Of a DNA stretch of 64,000 nt, positions 17,385-26,694 are shown piece by piece (positions within the stretch are counted from its first letter, which is position 1; each line of letters begins with the position of its first letter). Source of the stretch: Psychrobacter sp. Cmf 22.2 (GTDB lineage Bacteria; Pseudomonadota; Gammaproteobacteria; Pseudomonadales; Moraxellaceae); assembly GCF_001921745.1 (NCBI RefSeq), contig NZ_MRYA01000005.1:124001-188000 (forward strand). Reading direction: 5' to 3'. The position numbers and the translations under genes were made by a program. Under the pieces are notes generated by a model that was given only the letters and a program-made list of their open reading frames with translations, was not told where the DNA came from and made no database searches.

Positions 17385-20192
17385 CTACGCAGCGTCTTTG
17401 CTATCACCCGCTAGCTGACGTAATACATAGTGCAATACGCCACCATGACGCACGTATTCGCGCTCTTTTGGTGTCTGCAAGCCGACATTGACCTCAAAGG
17501 TTTCGGTCGAGCCATCAGCACGGGTAGCAGTGACTTGAGCGGTTTTGCTCTCACCATTGTTTAGGCCGGTGATGCCAAGTACTTCAGAGCCATCAAGCTT
17601 GTAGGTGTCTGCATTCTCGCCGTCTCTAAAGGTCAGCGGCAACACACCCATACCGACGAGGTTTGAGCGGTGAATACGTTCAAACGAGGTGGTCAATACT
17701 GCTTTGACACCCAGTAAGATCGTACCTTTTGCTGCCCAGTCACGGCTTGAGCCTGAGCCATACTCTGCCCCGCCGAGGACGACGAGCGGACGCTTATCTT
17801 CTTTATACTTCATCGCTGCATCATAGATAGCCATTTCTTCGCCATCTTGTAGCGTTGACTTATCATCTTTGAAGTAGTAGGTATAGCCGCCCTCTTTGCC
17901 GCCCATCATTTGGTTTTTGATACGGATATTGGCAAAGGTACCACGGGTCATGACTGCATCATTACCACGGCGTGAGCCATAGCTATTGAAGTCGGCTTCC
18001 ATGACACCGCGCTCTTGCAAGTATTTACCTGCTGGTGAGTTTGGATCAATATTACCCGCAGGTGAGATATGGTCGGTGGTGATTGAGTCACCAAATAGAC
18101 CTAAGATACGCGCGCCTTCGATATCAGGGATACCTTCTGGCTCCATGGTCATACCATTAAAGAACGGTGGGTTTTTGATGTACGTTGAGCCTTCATCCCA
18201 TGGATATAGCTGACTATCGGCTGAGCTAATCGCGTTCCATTCTTTACTACCATCAAACACTTCACCATAGTTTTTACGGAACATATCAGCATTGATGTTA
18301 TTGGCAATCAGCTCGTTGATCTCATCTGACGTCGGCCAGATGTCTTTTAAGTACACATCGTTGCCGTCTTGGTCTTGACCAAGCGGCTGGGTGGTTAAGT
18401 CGATATCCACCGTACCTGCCAGCGCGTAAGCGACGACTAATGGTGGCGACGCCAAATAGCTTGCCTTGACGTGCGAGTGAATACGACCTTCAAAGTTACG
18501 GTTACCAGAGAGTACCGCAGCTGCCACTAAATCATTTTCTTCGATACCTTGCTCGATACTTTCAAGCAATGGTCCTGAGTTACCGATACAAGTGGTACAA
18601 CCATAACCGACTAAATAAAAGCCTGTTTTTTCTAGCTCATCCATCAGTTTGGTTTTTTCTAAGTAATCCGTCACCACTTTTGAGCCTGGTGCTAACGAGG
18701 TTTTGACCCAAGGTTTGGCTTTTAGACCTTTTGCCGCCGCTTTTTTGGCGACCAGCCCTGCACCAAGCATCACCGCTGGGTTTGAGGTGTTGGTACAAGA
18801 GGTAATCGCAGCGATGACAACCGCACCATCCCGCAGGTTATATTGCTCATCATTGATATCAACGATACTACAGAAGTTACCATCTTCATCACAGTTTTTT
18901 GGCTTAGCTGCTAAGTTTTTGGCTTGCTCTTGCTCACCGCCTTCTTGGTCAAAACGCACCTTGCCTTCAACTTCTGCCTTGCGGTCTTTGGTCATCTCCT
19001 CAAGCGTTTCGCCAAACTTCTCATGCATATCAGCTAGGTTGATACGCTGTTGTGGTAGGTTTGGCCCTGCAAGTGCTGGCTGTACTGAAGACAAATCAAG
19101 CTCTAGTTTACTTGAGTAAGTCGCTGCTGGTGTATCGGCATCATGCCATAAGCCCTGAGCCTTGGCATATTTTTCGACCAGCTCAATTTGCGCTTCGTCA
19201 CGGCCTGATAGACGCAGATAGTCAATCGCCATTTGATCAATTGGGAAGATACCACAAGTCGCGCCATATTCTGGTGACATATTAGCAATAGTCGCACGAT
19301 CCGCCAGCGGCATACTGTGTAGGCCTTCACCGTAGAATTCGACGAACTTACCTACCACGCCATGGGCCCGTAGCATTTCAACGACACGTAACACCAGATC
19401 TGTCGCAGTAACGCCTTCAGTCAGCTTACCCTTTAGTTCAAATCCAACTACTTGCGGAATCAGCATCGAGGACGGCTGACCGAGCATGGCCGCTTCGGCT
19501 TCAATACCGCCAACGCCCCAACCAAGGACACCGATACCATTAATCATCGTGGTGTGACTGTCGGTACCAAATACCGTATCAGGATAGGCGGTCAGCTCAC
19601 CGTCGACATCTGCTGCCATGACCACGCGCGCAAGGTACTCAAGGTTAACCTGATGCACGATACCCGTCGCTGGCGGGACAACGACAAAGTTTTCAAAGGC
19701 ATTTCGGCCCCAATGTAGAAACTCATAACGCTCATTATTACGCTTAAACTCAATCTTCTCGTTGAGATCCAGCGCATCTTCGCGACCATAGGCATCGACT
19801 TGCACCGAGTGGTCGACGACCAGCTCACTGGGGATAAAGGGATTAATTTGCTCAGCACGACCTCCAAGCTCCACTACTGCATCGCGCATCGCTGCCAGAT
19901 CGACGACTGATGGTACACCAGTAAAATCCTGTAATACTACGCGTGCTGGCATAAAAGCAATCTCTTTTGAGGCCTCAGCGCCAGCGTCCCAGTTGGCCAC
20001 TGCTTCGATGTGGTTTTTGCCGACAGACTGACCATCGTCTTCGTTACGCAGCAAGTTCTCTAGCACTACTTTCATACAGTACGGTAGCGTATTGATATTG
20101 TCGTAAGTTTCGGCAAGTTTGGGCAAGCTATAATAGGCATGCTCTTTGCCATCGACCGAAATGGTGTCTTTTACATTAAAGATATCACTCAT
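17385..20192 (-). CDS. acnA: Aconitate hydratase A
   Basis: Iron-sulphur enzyme of the citric acid cycle that interconverts citrate and isocitrate; AcnA-type proteins can also bind mRNA when the cluster is lost. The 935 residues fit the AcnA/IRP group. Cluster ligands are visible as the cysteine in AITSCTNTSNP and the two in GCTTCIGNSGPL. The substrate-binding arginine blocks FGTDSHTTM and SYGSRRGND and the C-terminal swivel loop GSGSSRDWAAKG are present. The frame opens upstream at 20228, but ATG at 20192 (MSDIFNVKD) has GGAAG five bases upstream and gives the usual N-terminus. It stands alone, with a 351-base upstream region and a terminator downstream. Confidence 0.96.
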   Translation of the reverse strand: MSDIFNVKDTISVDGKEHAYYSLPKLAETYDNINTLPYCMKVVLENLLRNEDDGQSVGKNHIEAVANWDAGAEASKEIAFMPARVVLQDFTGVPSVVDLAAMRDAVVELGGRAEQINPFIPSELVVDHSVQVDAYGREDALDLNEKIEFKRNNERYEFLHWGRNAFENFVVVPPATGIVHQVNLEYLARVVMAADVDGELTAYPDTVFGTDSHTTMINGIGVLGWGVGGIEAEAAMLGQPSSMLIPQVVGFELKGKLTEGVTATDLVLRVVEMLRAHGVVGKFVEFYGEGLHSMPLADRATIANMSPEYGATCGIFPIDQMAIDYLRLSGRDEAQIELVEKYAKAQGLWHDADTPAATYSSKLELDLSSVQPALAGPNLPQQRINLADMHEKFGETLEEMTKDRKAEVEGKVRFDQEGGEQEQAKNLAAKPKNCDEDGNFCSIVDINDEQYNLRDGAVVIAAITSCTNTSNPAVMLGAGLVAKKAAAKGLKAKPWVKTSLAPGSKVVTDYLEKTKLMDELEKTGFYLVGYGCTTCIGNSGPLLESIEQGIEENDLVAAAVLSGNRNFEGRIHSHVKASYLASPPLVVAYALAGTVDIDLTTQPLGQDQDGNDVYLKDIWPTSDEINELIANNINADMFRKNYGEVFDGSKEWNAISSADSQLYPWDEGSTYIKNPPFFNGMTMEPEGIPDIEGARILGLFGDSITTDHISPAGNIDPNSPAGKYLQERGVMEADFNSYGSRRGNDAVMTRGTFANIRIKNQMMGGKEGGYTYYFKDDKSTLQDGEEMAIYDAAMKYKEDKRPLVVLGGAEYGSGSSRDWAAKGTILLGVKAVLTTSFERIHRSNLVGMGVLPLTFRDGENADTYKLDGSEVLGITGLNNGESKTAQVTATRADGSTETFEVNVGLQTPKEREYVRHGGVLHYVLRQLAGDSKDAA

Positions 20193-20543
20193 GGTAGCTT
20201 CCTTATCGTTGTTATAAATCCTGAACACAAATTATCATGAACTTATGGTTTTGAATGGTGGCTAAACAGTTTATTGATTTATTAAATAAATACTGCGTCA
20301 AAGTAGGTACTAAAAACATTAAGCACTAAAGACATTCGACACTAAAAAATAATGCAGAGTAAAACACTAAAGTAATCGACTATAAGTTTTAATTAACCCA
20401 AGCTGCAAAGATTTTTTTAAAACTTAGTATCAACTTGTTTTTACCATAACAAATATTGAAGCCTTTGTTAACGCTTAGACGTAGTCAAATCGTGGCACAA
20501 TCGTAACCGTAACAAGGCTTTAACCACCTGATTATAATTAATT
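20193..20543. other. Intergenic region upstream of acnA
   Basis: AT-rich spacer between the 3' end of the DUF3025 gene and acnA. It must hold the acnA promoter, but I find no convincing pair of hexamers on the minus strand, no terminator and no supported reading frame. Confidence 0.5.
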
Positions 20544-21632
20544 TTATATATTTTGGCTTTTACCCTGTTTACGGCGACCACTACGGAAGACAAATGGATC
20601 ATCATAAAAATCTGGATCTTCATTCTCGGCCCAAAAATGCGGCACGCCTAAAATGGGCAGTGGCGATAAATGACGCGGTGTGACTTCGTTCTTTGATAGT
20701 AATTCATTCATATAATCAGCCAATTTATCATCCAAAAAGGCGATGCGCTGCTGCGTTGACAAGGCAAAGAAATCTTGGCTGACGTTGATGACCACGCTAT
20801 GCGCGCACAAAGGCTTACGCGGTGCTATCAATTGTTCAAGCAAAGCATGACCAAAAATATAAACCGCCGCTTGCGCCTTTGGACTAGGACTTGTAGGGTC
20901 ATCCCACTGCGTGCGTGGCTGTACCAAACAGCCCTGCCAATCAAAGTCGATCAACGCCTCGCTAATACTAGGATTGGCGGTAATCAATACCGCGCCGTTT
21001 TCATCAAACACAGTGATGGTATCGCGGACGCGGCCCCGACTGGCACCGACCCCTTGCTGCTCAATCTCCAGTATATGATAGTGGTTTAGTAGGGCTTTGG
21101 TCTTAGGGAACGTCAGCCAAATACTGCCGTTAAATAAGTCGTGTAAGTTGTCACGCGTCGGAATATTGCCAGTGCTGCCGATAAAACTTTCGTAAGCTTC
21201 GCCTTCTGGCAACGCGTCTTGCGAGACAAACTGTAAAGTCTGCGCCTTATGGTTATATGCAGGCTTGGTATGCGGCAGTTGCTGCTGCAAGTCAGCTGCC
21301 TGCTGATGCAATGCGGTATTTAATACTTTAGCGATGATGTCTGGCGTGTTTTGGGTGCGGCTGATAAGGGCTTGAGTCTCAGGAGCAGAGCTTTGAGTAT
21401 CAGCGCGCTCCATGCTCAAGCTTTTTGTCGCACTAAGCTGAGTAATGGCTTGGCTAATGGCATCTAACTGCTGCACATGACCAAGCCACGGCGCGCGCCA
21501 GTCAATCTGAGCAAAGCTGTCATCAAGTCTGCTTGCCGCTACGGCTGACGCCTGTACAGACGAATCGTTTGGTAAAGGCTGGTCAAAAAGCACATCTGAA
21601 CGATGCAAAGAAGGCAAATTACTGGCAGTCAT
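20544..21632 (-). CDS. DUF3025 domain-containing protein
   Basis: Function unknown. The core (about residues 140-300 of 362) has the DUF3025 pattern: LPEGEAYESFIGSTGNIPTR, then NLHDLFNGSIWLTFPKTKALLN, then ASRGRVRDTITVFDENGAVL and a distal segment on the theme FGHALLEQL. A Gln/Ala-rich region precedes it, and the tail is basic (SGRRKQGK). No signal peptide or membrane helix is seen, so it is probably cytoplasmic. Its 5' end faces the YdjM-like gene at 21747 across 114 bases, so the two promoters probably overlap. Confidence 0.82.
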   Translation of the reverse strand: MTASNLPSLHRSDVLFDQPLPNDSSVQASAVAASRLDDSFAQIDWRAPWLGHVQQLDAISQAITQLSATKSLSMERADTQSSAPETQALISRTQNTPDIIAKVLNTALHQQAADLQQQLPHTKPAYNHKAQTLQFVSQDALPEGEAYESFIGSTGNIPTRDNLHDLFNGSIWLTFPKTKALLNHYHILEIEQQGVGASRGRVRDTITVFDENGAVLITANPSISEALIDFDWQGCLVQPRTQWDDPTSPSPKAQAAVYIFGHALLEQLIAPRKPLCAHSVVINVSQDFFALSTQQRIAFLDDKLADYMNELLSKNEVTPRHLSPLPILGVPHFWAENEDPDFYDDPFVFRSGRRKQGKSQNI

Positions 21633-21746
21633 ATCAAACTATCTCTCATAGGCGATGGGCGGCTTATGGTATCATGGTGCGCTTTTTTACGGCTAGACGG
21701 GCAGCTCGAAACGTTGTGTTCGCGCGCTATTTATTGATGAGTTTTT

Positions 21747-22463
21747 ATGGCAAATTTTAACACCCACTTAAATGTTGCATTTATGGTCAGCGGTACGCTG
21801 AGCTTAACGGTCTATAAAGCGGGGCTGGTTGATGACTCTGGGTTTTTGATGTGTGCGGCGCTCGGTACCATCGGTGGCCTCTTGCCAGACTTGGACTCAG
21901 ACAACTCAACACCGATTAAGCTTGGCTTTAACCTCATCTCTTTTGTCTTCGCTTTTGGGCTGGTGATGCATTGGCGCAGTGAGCTGAGCCTATTGGCATT
22001 GATAGTGTTATGGCTGGCTGGCTATGGGTTTATGCGTTATGTGGTGTTTTATGTTTTTACCACGATGACGGTACATCGCGGCGTCATCCATTCTGTGCCT
22101 TATATGGCGATATTGGGATTGGCGCTGACGTATTTAAGCTATGATATTTTGCACCTGCCCTTAACGGTGAGCTGGTTTTATGGTTTGTTTTTATTTGGCG
22201 GCGCAATGGTGCATTTGGCCCTAGATGAATTATATAGCGTCAATTTGTCCAATATGAAAATGAAGCGCTCGTCGGGTACAGCGATGAAGTTTTATCAACA
22301 TAAAGACAAATGGTGGTATTTGCTGCTGTACGTTATTCTGGCGTTACTGGTATATATAGCGCCGCCGTTTGACGCCTTTTGGCAGCAGGTCAGTGACCCT
22401 GCAGCTTGGGCAAAGCTTAAGCTCGGTCTATGGCCAGAATTGATAAAAGGCTGGCTAAGTTAA
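21747..22463 (+). CDS. YdjM-like membrane-bound metal-dependent hydrolase
   Basis: 238-residue inner-membrane protein of the YdjM family (Pfam04307). The family's polar residues are present among hydrophobic helices: NFNTHLN at the start, LLPDLDSDNS after the first helices, and HRGVIHS in the middle. These His and Asp residues are thought to bind metal. YdjM itself is under SOS control in E. coli, but no LexA box is evident upstream here. The substrate is unknown. GATGAG lies a few bases before the ATG and could serve as ribosome binding site. It is followed after 47 bases by a ychJ-like gene in the same direction. Confidence 0.8.
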   Translation: MANFNTHLNVAFMVSGTLSLTVYKAGLVDDSGFLMCAALGTIGGLLPDLDSDNSTPIKLGFNLISFVFAFGLVMHWRSELSLLALIVLWLAGYGFMRYVVFYVFTTMTVHRGVIHSVPYMAILGLALTYLSYDILHLPLTVSWFYGLFLFGGAMVHLALDELYSVNLSNMKMKRSSGTAMKFYQHKDKWWYLLLYVILALLVYIAPPFDAFWQQVSDPAAWAKLKLGLWPELIKGWLS

Positions 22464-22510
22464 CGGTCTTTTGCTACCAAATAATAAAGGATAAATAACG
22501 AGAGTACACT

Positions 22511-23065
22511 ATGTCGACTTCTGCCGCCCTCCAAACCTGCCCCTGCCAAATCAACCCCGCGTCAGAAACCACCACCGCGCCCCTACTTTATAAAGACTGC
22601 TGTCAGCCTTATCATGACAGCGTTTTAAACAAAGAAGTGGATAAAACTGACGGCGTACAGGCAGAAACGGCGGAGCGTCTGATGCGCACGCGTTATAGCG
22701 CTTTTGTGCTTATCAAGCCCGAGTATATTGTCAAAACCACACTACCCGCGCAGCAAAGCTTACTTGATGTGACAGCCATTGAGGAATGGGCCACTAAGAC
22801 CGATTGGGCAGGATTGGAAATCGTAGAACACAGAGCAAAGCTTGGCAAACGACACGCGCAGGTTGAATTTAAAGCTTATTTTAGAACGCCTAATGGCTTG
22901 CAAGCGCATCACGAGTTGTCTGCCTTTGTAAAGGTAGTAAATAAAGCCCATCATGATGCGCGTTGGTATTTTCTCGACCCGACCGTTCTTATGTCTGTCA
23001 CACAGAAACAGCCGTGTATTTGTGGCTCGGGTGAGAAGTTTAAGCGCTGTTGTGGGAAATTATAA
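22511..23065 (+). CDS. YchJ-family protein with SEC-C motif
   Basis: UPF0225/YchJ-type protein of 184 residues. The N-terminus has cysteines in CPCQ and DCCQPYHD, a central NTF2-like region includes AERLMRTRYSAFVL and the WAGLEIVEH segment, and the C-terminus CICGSGEKFKRCCGK is a canonical SEC-C zinc-binding motif. Biochemical role unknown; SEC-C motifs bind zinc and often mediate protein or ribosome contacts. It probably shares a transcript with the gene at 21747. Its stop lies eight bases from the stop of the STAND NTPase gene on the other strand, which marks one edge of the AT-rich cassette. Confidence 0.87.
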   Translation: MSTSAALQTCPCQINPASETTTAPLLYKDCCQPYHDSVLNKEVDKTDGVQAETAERLMRTRYSAFVLIKPEYIVKTTLPAQQSLLDVTAIEEWATKTDWAGLEIVEHRAKLGKRHAQVEFKAYFRTPNGLQAHHELSAFVKVVNKAHHDARWYFLDPTVLMSVTQKQPCICGSGEKFKRCCGKL

Positions 23066-23073
23066 CAATCTAA

Positions 23074-25293
23074 TCAAGAAGCCGATTTCTTTATTTTTAG
23101 AGAACTACCTTTGTTTTCCAACTCCATCCACCTTTGATGTTTCAAAGAAACATTCAACAACTGAGCTATTTTTTGTTTTTCCTTAAAATCTACTGGATAC
23201 ATATAAATATGCTGAATAATTAGCTGCTTCATAAGTCTTTGACATACTACATTATTACTAAAGCATTGATTTAGTCTAATAATTTCCTGAATATTCAGTG
23301 TTTTATTGAACTGTAGATCTATAGATAATTTTATTAAAGAATGCACTGGGGTATTCTTTGAACTTTCAATTTGGCGATAAACCTCAAAAGCTTCCTTAGA
23401 CCCTATAGAGTGCGCTATTTTTTGTATTGTGGCATATAAAACATTATAGGTTAAGTGTAAATACGCTTGCTCAGCGTGCTCTTTAACTTCACTATTTGTC
23501 ATACGAGAATCCAAAGCGATATTCTCAGCAATGAACCTCACTATACTTTCTTGCGCTTTATCAGATATATTTAAGAAAAAATTCAGAAATCTTAATCCTG
23601 CATCAATTCCATCTAGAGCAAGATTAGTTATAACTGATTTTTCAATACTAGCATGCCTGTTGTTTATTATTTGTCCAGCTATCTCCATAGATTTAAAAAC
23701 TTTATTAATATTGGATAAAATATCGTACGATAGTTCATCTTGCTCAACATCCTCGTTATTCAATTTCTCTTGATTATCTAAGTACTCATTCTTCTTTTTT
23801 CGCTCTGTGCTAATCTCTCTTTGCTCAATAACCAGATCAGGAATTCTTTGCATAAAATTTTGTATAAATTTTAACTGATCTCTAGAGAAATTGGTTTCTT
23901 TTATAGGTGCAAAGAAGATAATAGAAGGTGAGAACTTATTAACAGTAACAGGAAACAGTTGAAAACCCCGTAAGTCTGAACCTCTCCATGGGGTAATTCT
24001 CTTTAACTCCTCGTCAAATTGTTCTTTCAGACACGATCTAATTTCATTCAATATCCAACTATTTTTTGTATGATGTGTGACAAAAATCAGTATATTAGCA
24101 TAATCTTCTTTATGTAATTTTTTCAATAAATTTTCAGTAGCTTTTCTAGTCTCTGGACTTTCTGTATAAGATTCAGCTATTTTTTTAGCTACAAAAAAAT
24201 AGTATATATATGGATACTTGAACTTATAGTCAATGCTATCAGTCATCAATATTGAACAACCAATTAAGCTTTCAGTAACTATATTTCTATCTGAAGAAAG
24301 AAATTTTCTTTCATACTCATCGAAAAATATATCTATGTCATTATAGTTTGGATTTTTATCATTTTTAAATATCCACCACGAAAGTTCCGTTAATACATTT
24401 AAATACTTCTCATATTGCTCCTTATGTATTTTTCCTGACTCGAAATTAGCATATATAAGTTGTTGGTAACAATGCCCGTATGATGTTAGCTCTACATTGA
24501 GCTTCTTATGTGCTTCAAACATTTGAAGTATCATTAATATATATACAGGTCTGGCTGGAACTATTTTTTTCTTTAAAACACCATCAATCTTACTTTTTAC
24601 TAAATCTGTCTGTTTATAGTTTTCTCCTTCTGAAGATATTGATTCCTCCTTTCCTAGAGATACCCATCTACTAATTAGCTCTTCTCTTTTTTGATGACCT
24701 AATTCTAGTAGCTTAGGCTTTCTAAAGCTATCAAAGGAAGGTATATCGCTACTTATATAAGAATAATTAGACTCACAAGAAACTATAATTCTTATATTAT
24801 TTTTCTCCAAATAATTAAAAAATTTATGGATATTATTCTTCTTTAAAGATATTTTTTCAAAGTCATCAATTAGAATAGTTTTCCTTTCATATGAAATAAA
24901 TTCGGGTAACAATAAGTTAATATACTGCGACTCCAAAGCTTCGTTTATAGCCTTTTCATAGTTATTATTTATGTTTTTAGCTTGTAAATAAACACATACC
25001 TCACTATTTTTTAATATTTTAATGTAAAAAAATTTAAATAAAGATGTTTTCCCTATTTGTTCATCGCCAGATAGAATGAAATTTTCACGGCTTTCTAATA
25101 CGGAAGACGATGTGTGTATATCAATAAGTTTTTCAGTTTTCTCATCATATTCTTGTATATCAGGAATAACATATATATCTTTCAATTTTACCTCACCAAC
25201 TAAACGATGAGATAGTTTAACGCCAGTATCATTTAACCAAACTAAAAAACTATCTGTAATTGCAGTTCTAGAACTTTCTACAGATTTATCCAC
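23074..25293 (-). CDS. STAND-type P-loop NTPase, putative sensor partner of the TIR protein
   Basis: 739-residue protein. It has a Walker A motif GDEQIGKT (residues 76-83), a Walker B-like ILIDDFEK (140-147) and a conserved-looking IVPARPVYILMIL helix. YKFKYPYIYYFFVAKKIA resembles the segment that ends NACHT/STAND modules. The rest (about 400 residues) is helical without obvious repeats and could be the ligand-sensing part. STAND NTPases oligomerise on sensing a trigger and activate an attached effector; here the likely effector is the TIR protein encoded just upstream. The start is GTG at 25293, six bases beyond the TIR stop, with no good ribosome binding site, so re-initiation or frameshifting is likely. 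The gene is strikingly AT-rich. The defence role is inferred from domain pairing and context. Confidence 0.72.
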   Translation of the reverse strand: MDKSVESSRTAITDSFLVWLNDTGVKLSHRLVGEVKLKDIYVIPDIQEYDEKTEKLIDIHTSSSVLESRENFILSGDEQIGKTSLFKFFYIKILKNSEVCVYLQAKNINNNYEKAINEALESQYINLLLPEFISYERKTILIDDFEKISLKKNNIHKFFNYLEKNNIRIIVSCESNYSYISSDIPSFDSFRKPKLLELGHQKREELISRWVSLGKEESISSEGENYKQTDLVKSKIDGVLKKKIVPARPVYILMILQMFEAHKKLNVELTSYGHCYQQLIYANFESGKIHKEQYEKYLNVLTELSWWIFKNDKNPNYNDIDIFFDEYERKFLSSDRNIVTESLIGCSILMTDSIDYKFKYPYIYYFFVAKKIAESYTESPETRKATENLLKKLHKEDYANILIFVTHHTKNSWILNEIRSCLKEQFDEELKRITPWRGSDLRGFQLFPVTVNKFSPSIIFFAPIKETNFSRDQLKFIQNFMQRIPDLVIEQREISTERKKKNEYLDNQEKLNNEDVEQDELSYDILSNINKVFKSMEIAGQIINNRHASIEKSVITNLALDGIDAGLRFLNFFLNISDKAQESIVRFIAENIALDSRMTNSEVKEHAEQAYLHLTYNVLYATIQKIAHSIGSKEAFEVYRQIESSKNTPVHSLIKLSIDLQFNKTLNIQEIIRLNQCFSNNVVCQRLMKQLIIQHIYMYPVDFKEKQKIAQLLNVSLKHQRWMELENKGSSLKIKKSAS

Positions 25294-25298
25294 TTTGG

Positions 25299-25754
25299 CT
25301 AAAGTTTTTTTTTAGCTATTTCTTCTACAGCATTTTTTATTCCTTTAACAACATCTAACCATGCTTCATCTTCATCAGGCCAGCTCTTAACAGCTTTAGC
25401 ATCCTTAGGTAAGCCTTGAAAACCTGAAAAGCACATATCTTTCCAGTCACAAGCTCTGACTACGATTGGAATAAGGATAGATTTACCTTCTTCATGCTGT
25501 TTGACAGCCGTTTTTACTTCTATATCCTGACTATAATCAGAATTTATAAAGCTTGAACTAACTAAAAATAGAATTATATCTGCTTCTGATAAATTACTAT
25601 CGATTTCGTCTTTCCATTTTTGCCCAGGCATGATTTTTCTATCATGCCAAGCTTCTATTACGTTATTTCGTCTTAAAGAGGATAGGTGTTCCTCTAAATT
25701 TTCTTTGTAGGTTTCATCTTTGTGTGAGTAGCTGATAAATACTTTAGCAGACAT
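25299..25754 (-). CDS. TIR-domain protein, putative NADase effector
   Basis: The 151 residues are almost entirely one TIR domain. The N-terminal strand is VFISYSHKDE, the BB-loop region is WHDRKIMPGQKW, then ADIILFLVSSSFINSDY and the helix DIEVKTAVKQHE. Glu79 is at the position of the catalytic glutamate of NAD-cleaving TIR domains. The C-terminal part, with VVRACDWKD and PKDAKAVKSW, matches bacterial TIR effectors. Start ATG at 25754 with AGGAG upstream. The gene ends in codons for IAKKKL, encoded by a run of nine A, then TAG. It lies 31 bases after the glutamine amidotransferase gene and may have its own promoter in or near that gap. Confidence 0.85.
   Translation of the reverse strand: MSAKVFISYSHKDETYKENLEEHLSSLRRNNVIEAWHDRKIMPGQKWKDEIDSNLSEADIILFLVSSSFINSDYSQDIEVKTAVKQHEEGKSILIPIVVRACDWKDMCFSGFQGLPKDAKAVKSWPDEDEAWLDVVKGIKNAVEEIAKKKL
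25305..25313 (-). promoter_or_regulatory. Nine-A slippery run at the TIR/STAND junction
   Basis: On the minus strand the TIR frame reads GCT AAA AAA AAA CTT TAG. A -1 slip on the A run instead reads ACT TTA GCC AAA GTG, which enters the STAND frame at its GTG codon with no intervening stop. In the STAND frame a TAA lies directly before the A run, so the open frame begins exactly at the run. The run ends in AAAAAAC, a classic -1 slippery heptamer. No downstream stimulatory structure was identified. Confidence 0.6.
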
Positions 25755-25785
25755 ATTTTTCTCCTATATAAAATTTACTATTAAA

Positions 25786-26694
25786 CTAAACACTCGCCCC
25801 AACCGCGCGTGCCACCGCAATGCCTTCATCAATGGTCAAAAACTTACGCTGACTTGGGCTGTCTTTATAAATAATCTCACCCTCAGAGAATATCAAGCAT
25901 TCGTTGACCGCCAACTGTTGCCATTTTTCGTTTTCAGTCAATGGCACGGTCACCAAAATCGTCACCTTATCGGTATCGGTGGTGACATCGCTAAAGTTGA
26001 TCGCCAAATCATCGTCCGCCAATTTTGCCTCACCAAATGGCGCTTGGCGGGTCAGATAAAACAACAAGCTACCGGCATAAGCCAATTGCCAGCGGCCATT
26101 GGATATTAGGCAATTAAACAAACCGTTTGCAGATAAATAACGACATTGGGTGGTCAAAAAATTAAACAGCGTCTGGTCGTCAGGACGGGTCTTAAAAGTG
26201 CTTTTTAAGCGATTGACCAAATAACAAAACGCCACTTCAGAGTCGGTATTGCCGACAGGCTGGCAGTGCGAGGCGTTGCCATTGTCTTGCAGACGCTGAC
26301 AGCGCTTGATAAATTCACTATTCATCTGCCCATTGTGGGCAAACACCCACTGCTCGCCCCAGACTTCGCGGACGAAGGGATGGGTATTGGCTAAGCAGTT
26401 CTGTCCCTGCGTGGCTTTACGAATGTGGGCGATGACATTCATGGCCTTAATCGGATAATTATTGACCAAATCTGCCACTGGCGACAGATGGCTTGGGCGG
26501 TTGTCATGAAACAAACGCAGTCCCGTTGAGTCGTTTCCCACCGCGCCATTATTGGTACAGTCACTACGCTCAAAGAATGCAATACCAAAACCATCTTCAT
26601 GGCTATCAGTCATACCACCACGACGACGAAACCCTGCAAAGCTAAAACCAATATCGGTTGGGGTATTACAGTTCATTCCTAAGAGTTGGCACAT
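25786..26694 (-). CDS. Class II glutamine amidotransferase (YafJ-like)
   Basis: 302-residue protein of the GATase_4/YafJ group. The N-terminal nucleophile is Cys2 (MCQLLGMN), exposed after removal of Met1. RRGGMTDSHEDGFGIAFFE, HIRKATQG and VFAHNGQMN are the standard Ntn-hydrolase glutaminase blocks, and NTDSEVAFCYL follows. It contains only the glutaminase fold, so ammonia would go to an unknown partner or the enzyme hydrolyses a gamma-glutamyl compound. Its start codon directly abuts the stop of the DUF2007 gene, indicating one transcript. Confidence 0.88.
   Translation of the reverse strand: MCQLLGMNCNTPTDIGFSFAGFRRRGGMTDSHEDGFGIAFFERSDCTNNGAVGNDSTGLRLFHDNRPSHLSPVADLVNNYPIKAMNVIAHIRKATQGQNCLANTHPFVREVWGEQWVFAHNGQMNSEFIKRCQRLQDNGNASHCQPVGNTDSEVAFCYLVNRLKSTFKTRPDDQTLFNFLTTQCRYLSANGLFNCLISNGRWQLAYAGSLLFYLTRQAPFGEAKLADDDLAINFSDVTTDTDKVTILVTVPLTENEKWQQLAVNECLIFSEGEIIYKDSPSQRKFLTIDEGIAVARAVGASV

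Noticed and set aside
17986..19867. Several plus- and minus-strand open frames of 75 to 138 residues inside acnA
   Set aside because: They overlap a complete, well-conserved aconitase gene, lack ribosome binding sites and have no recognisable products.
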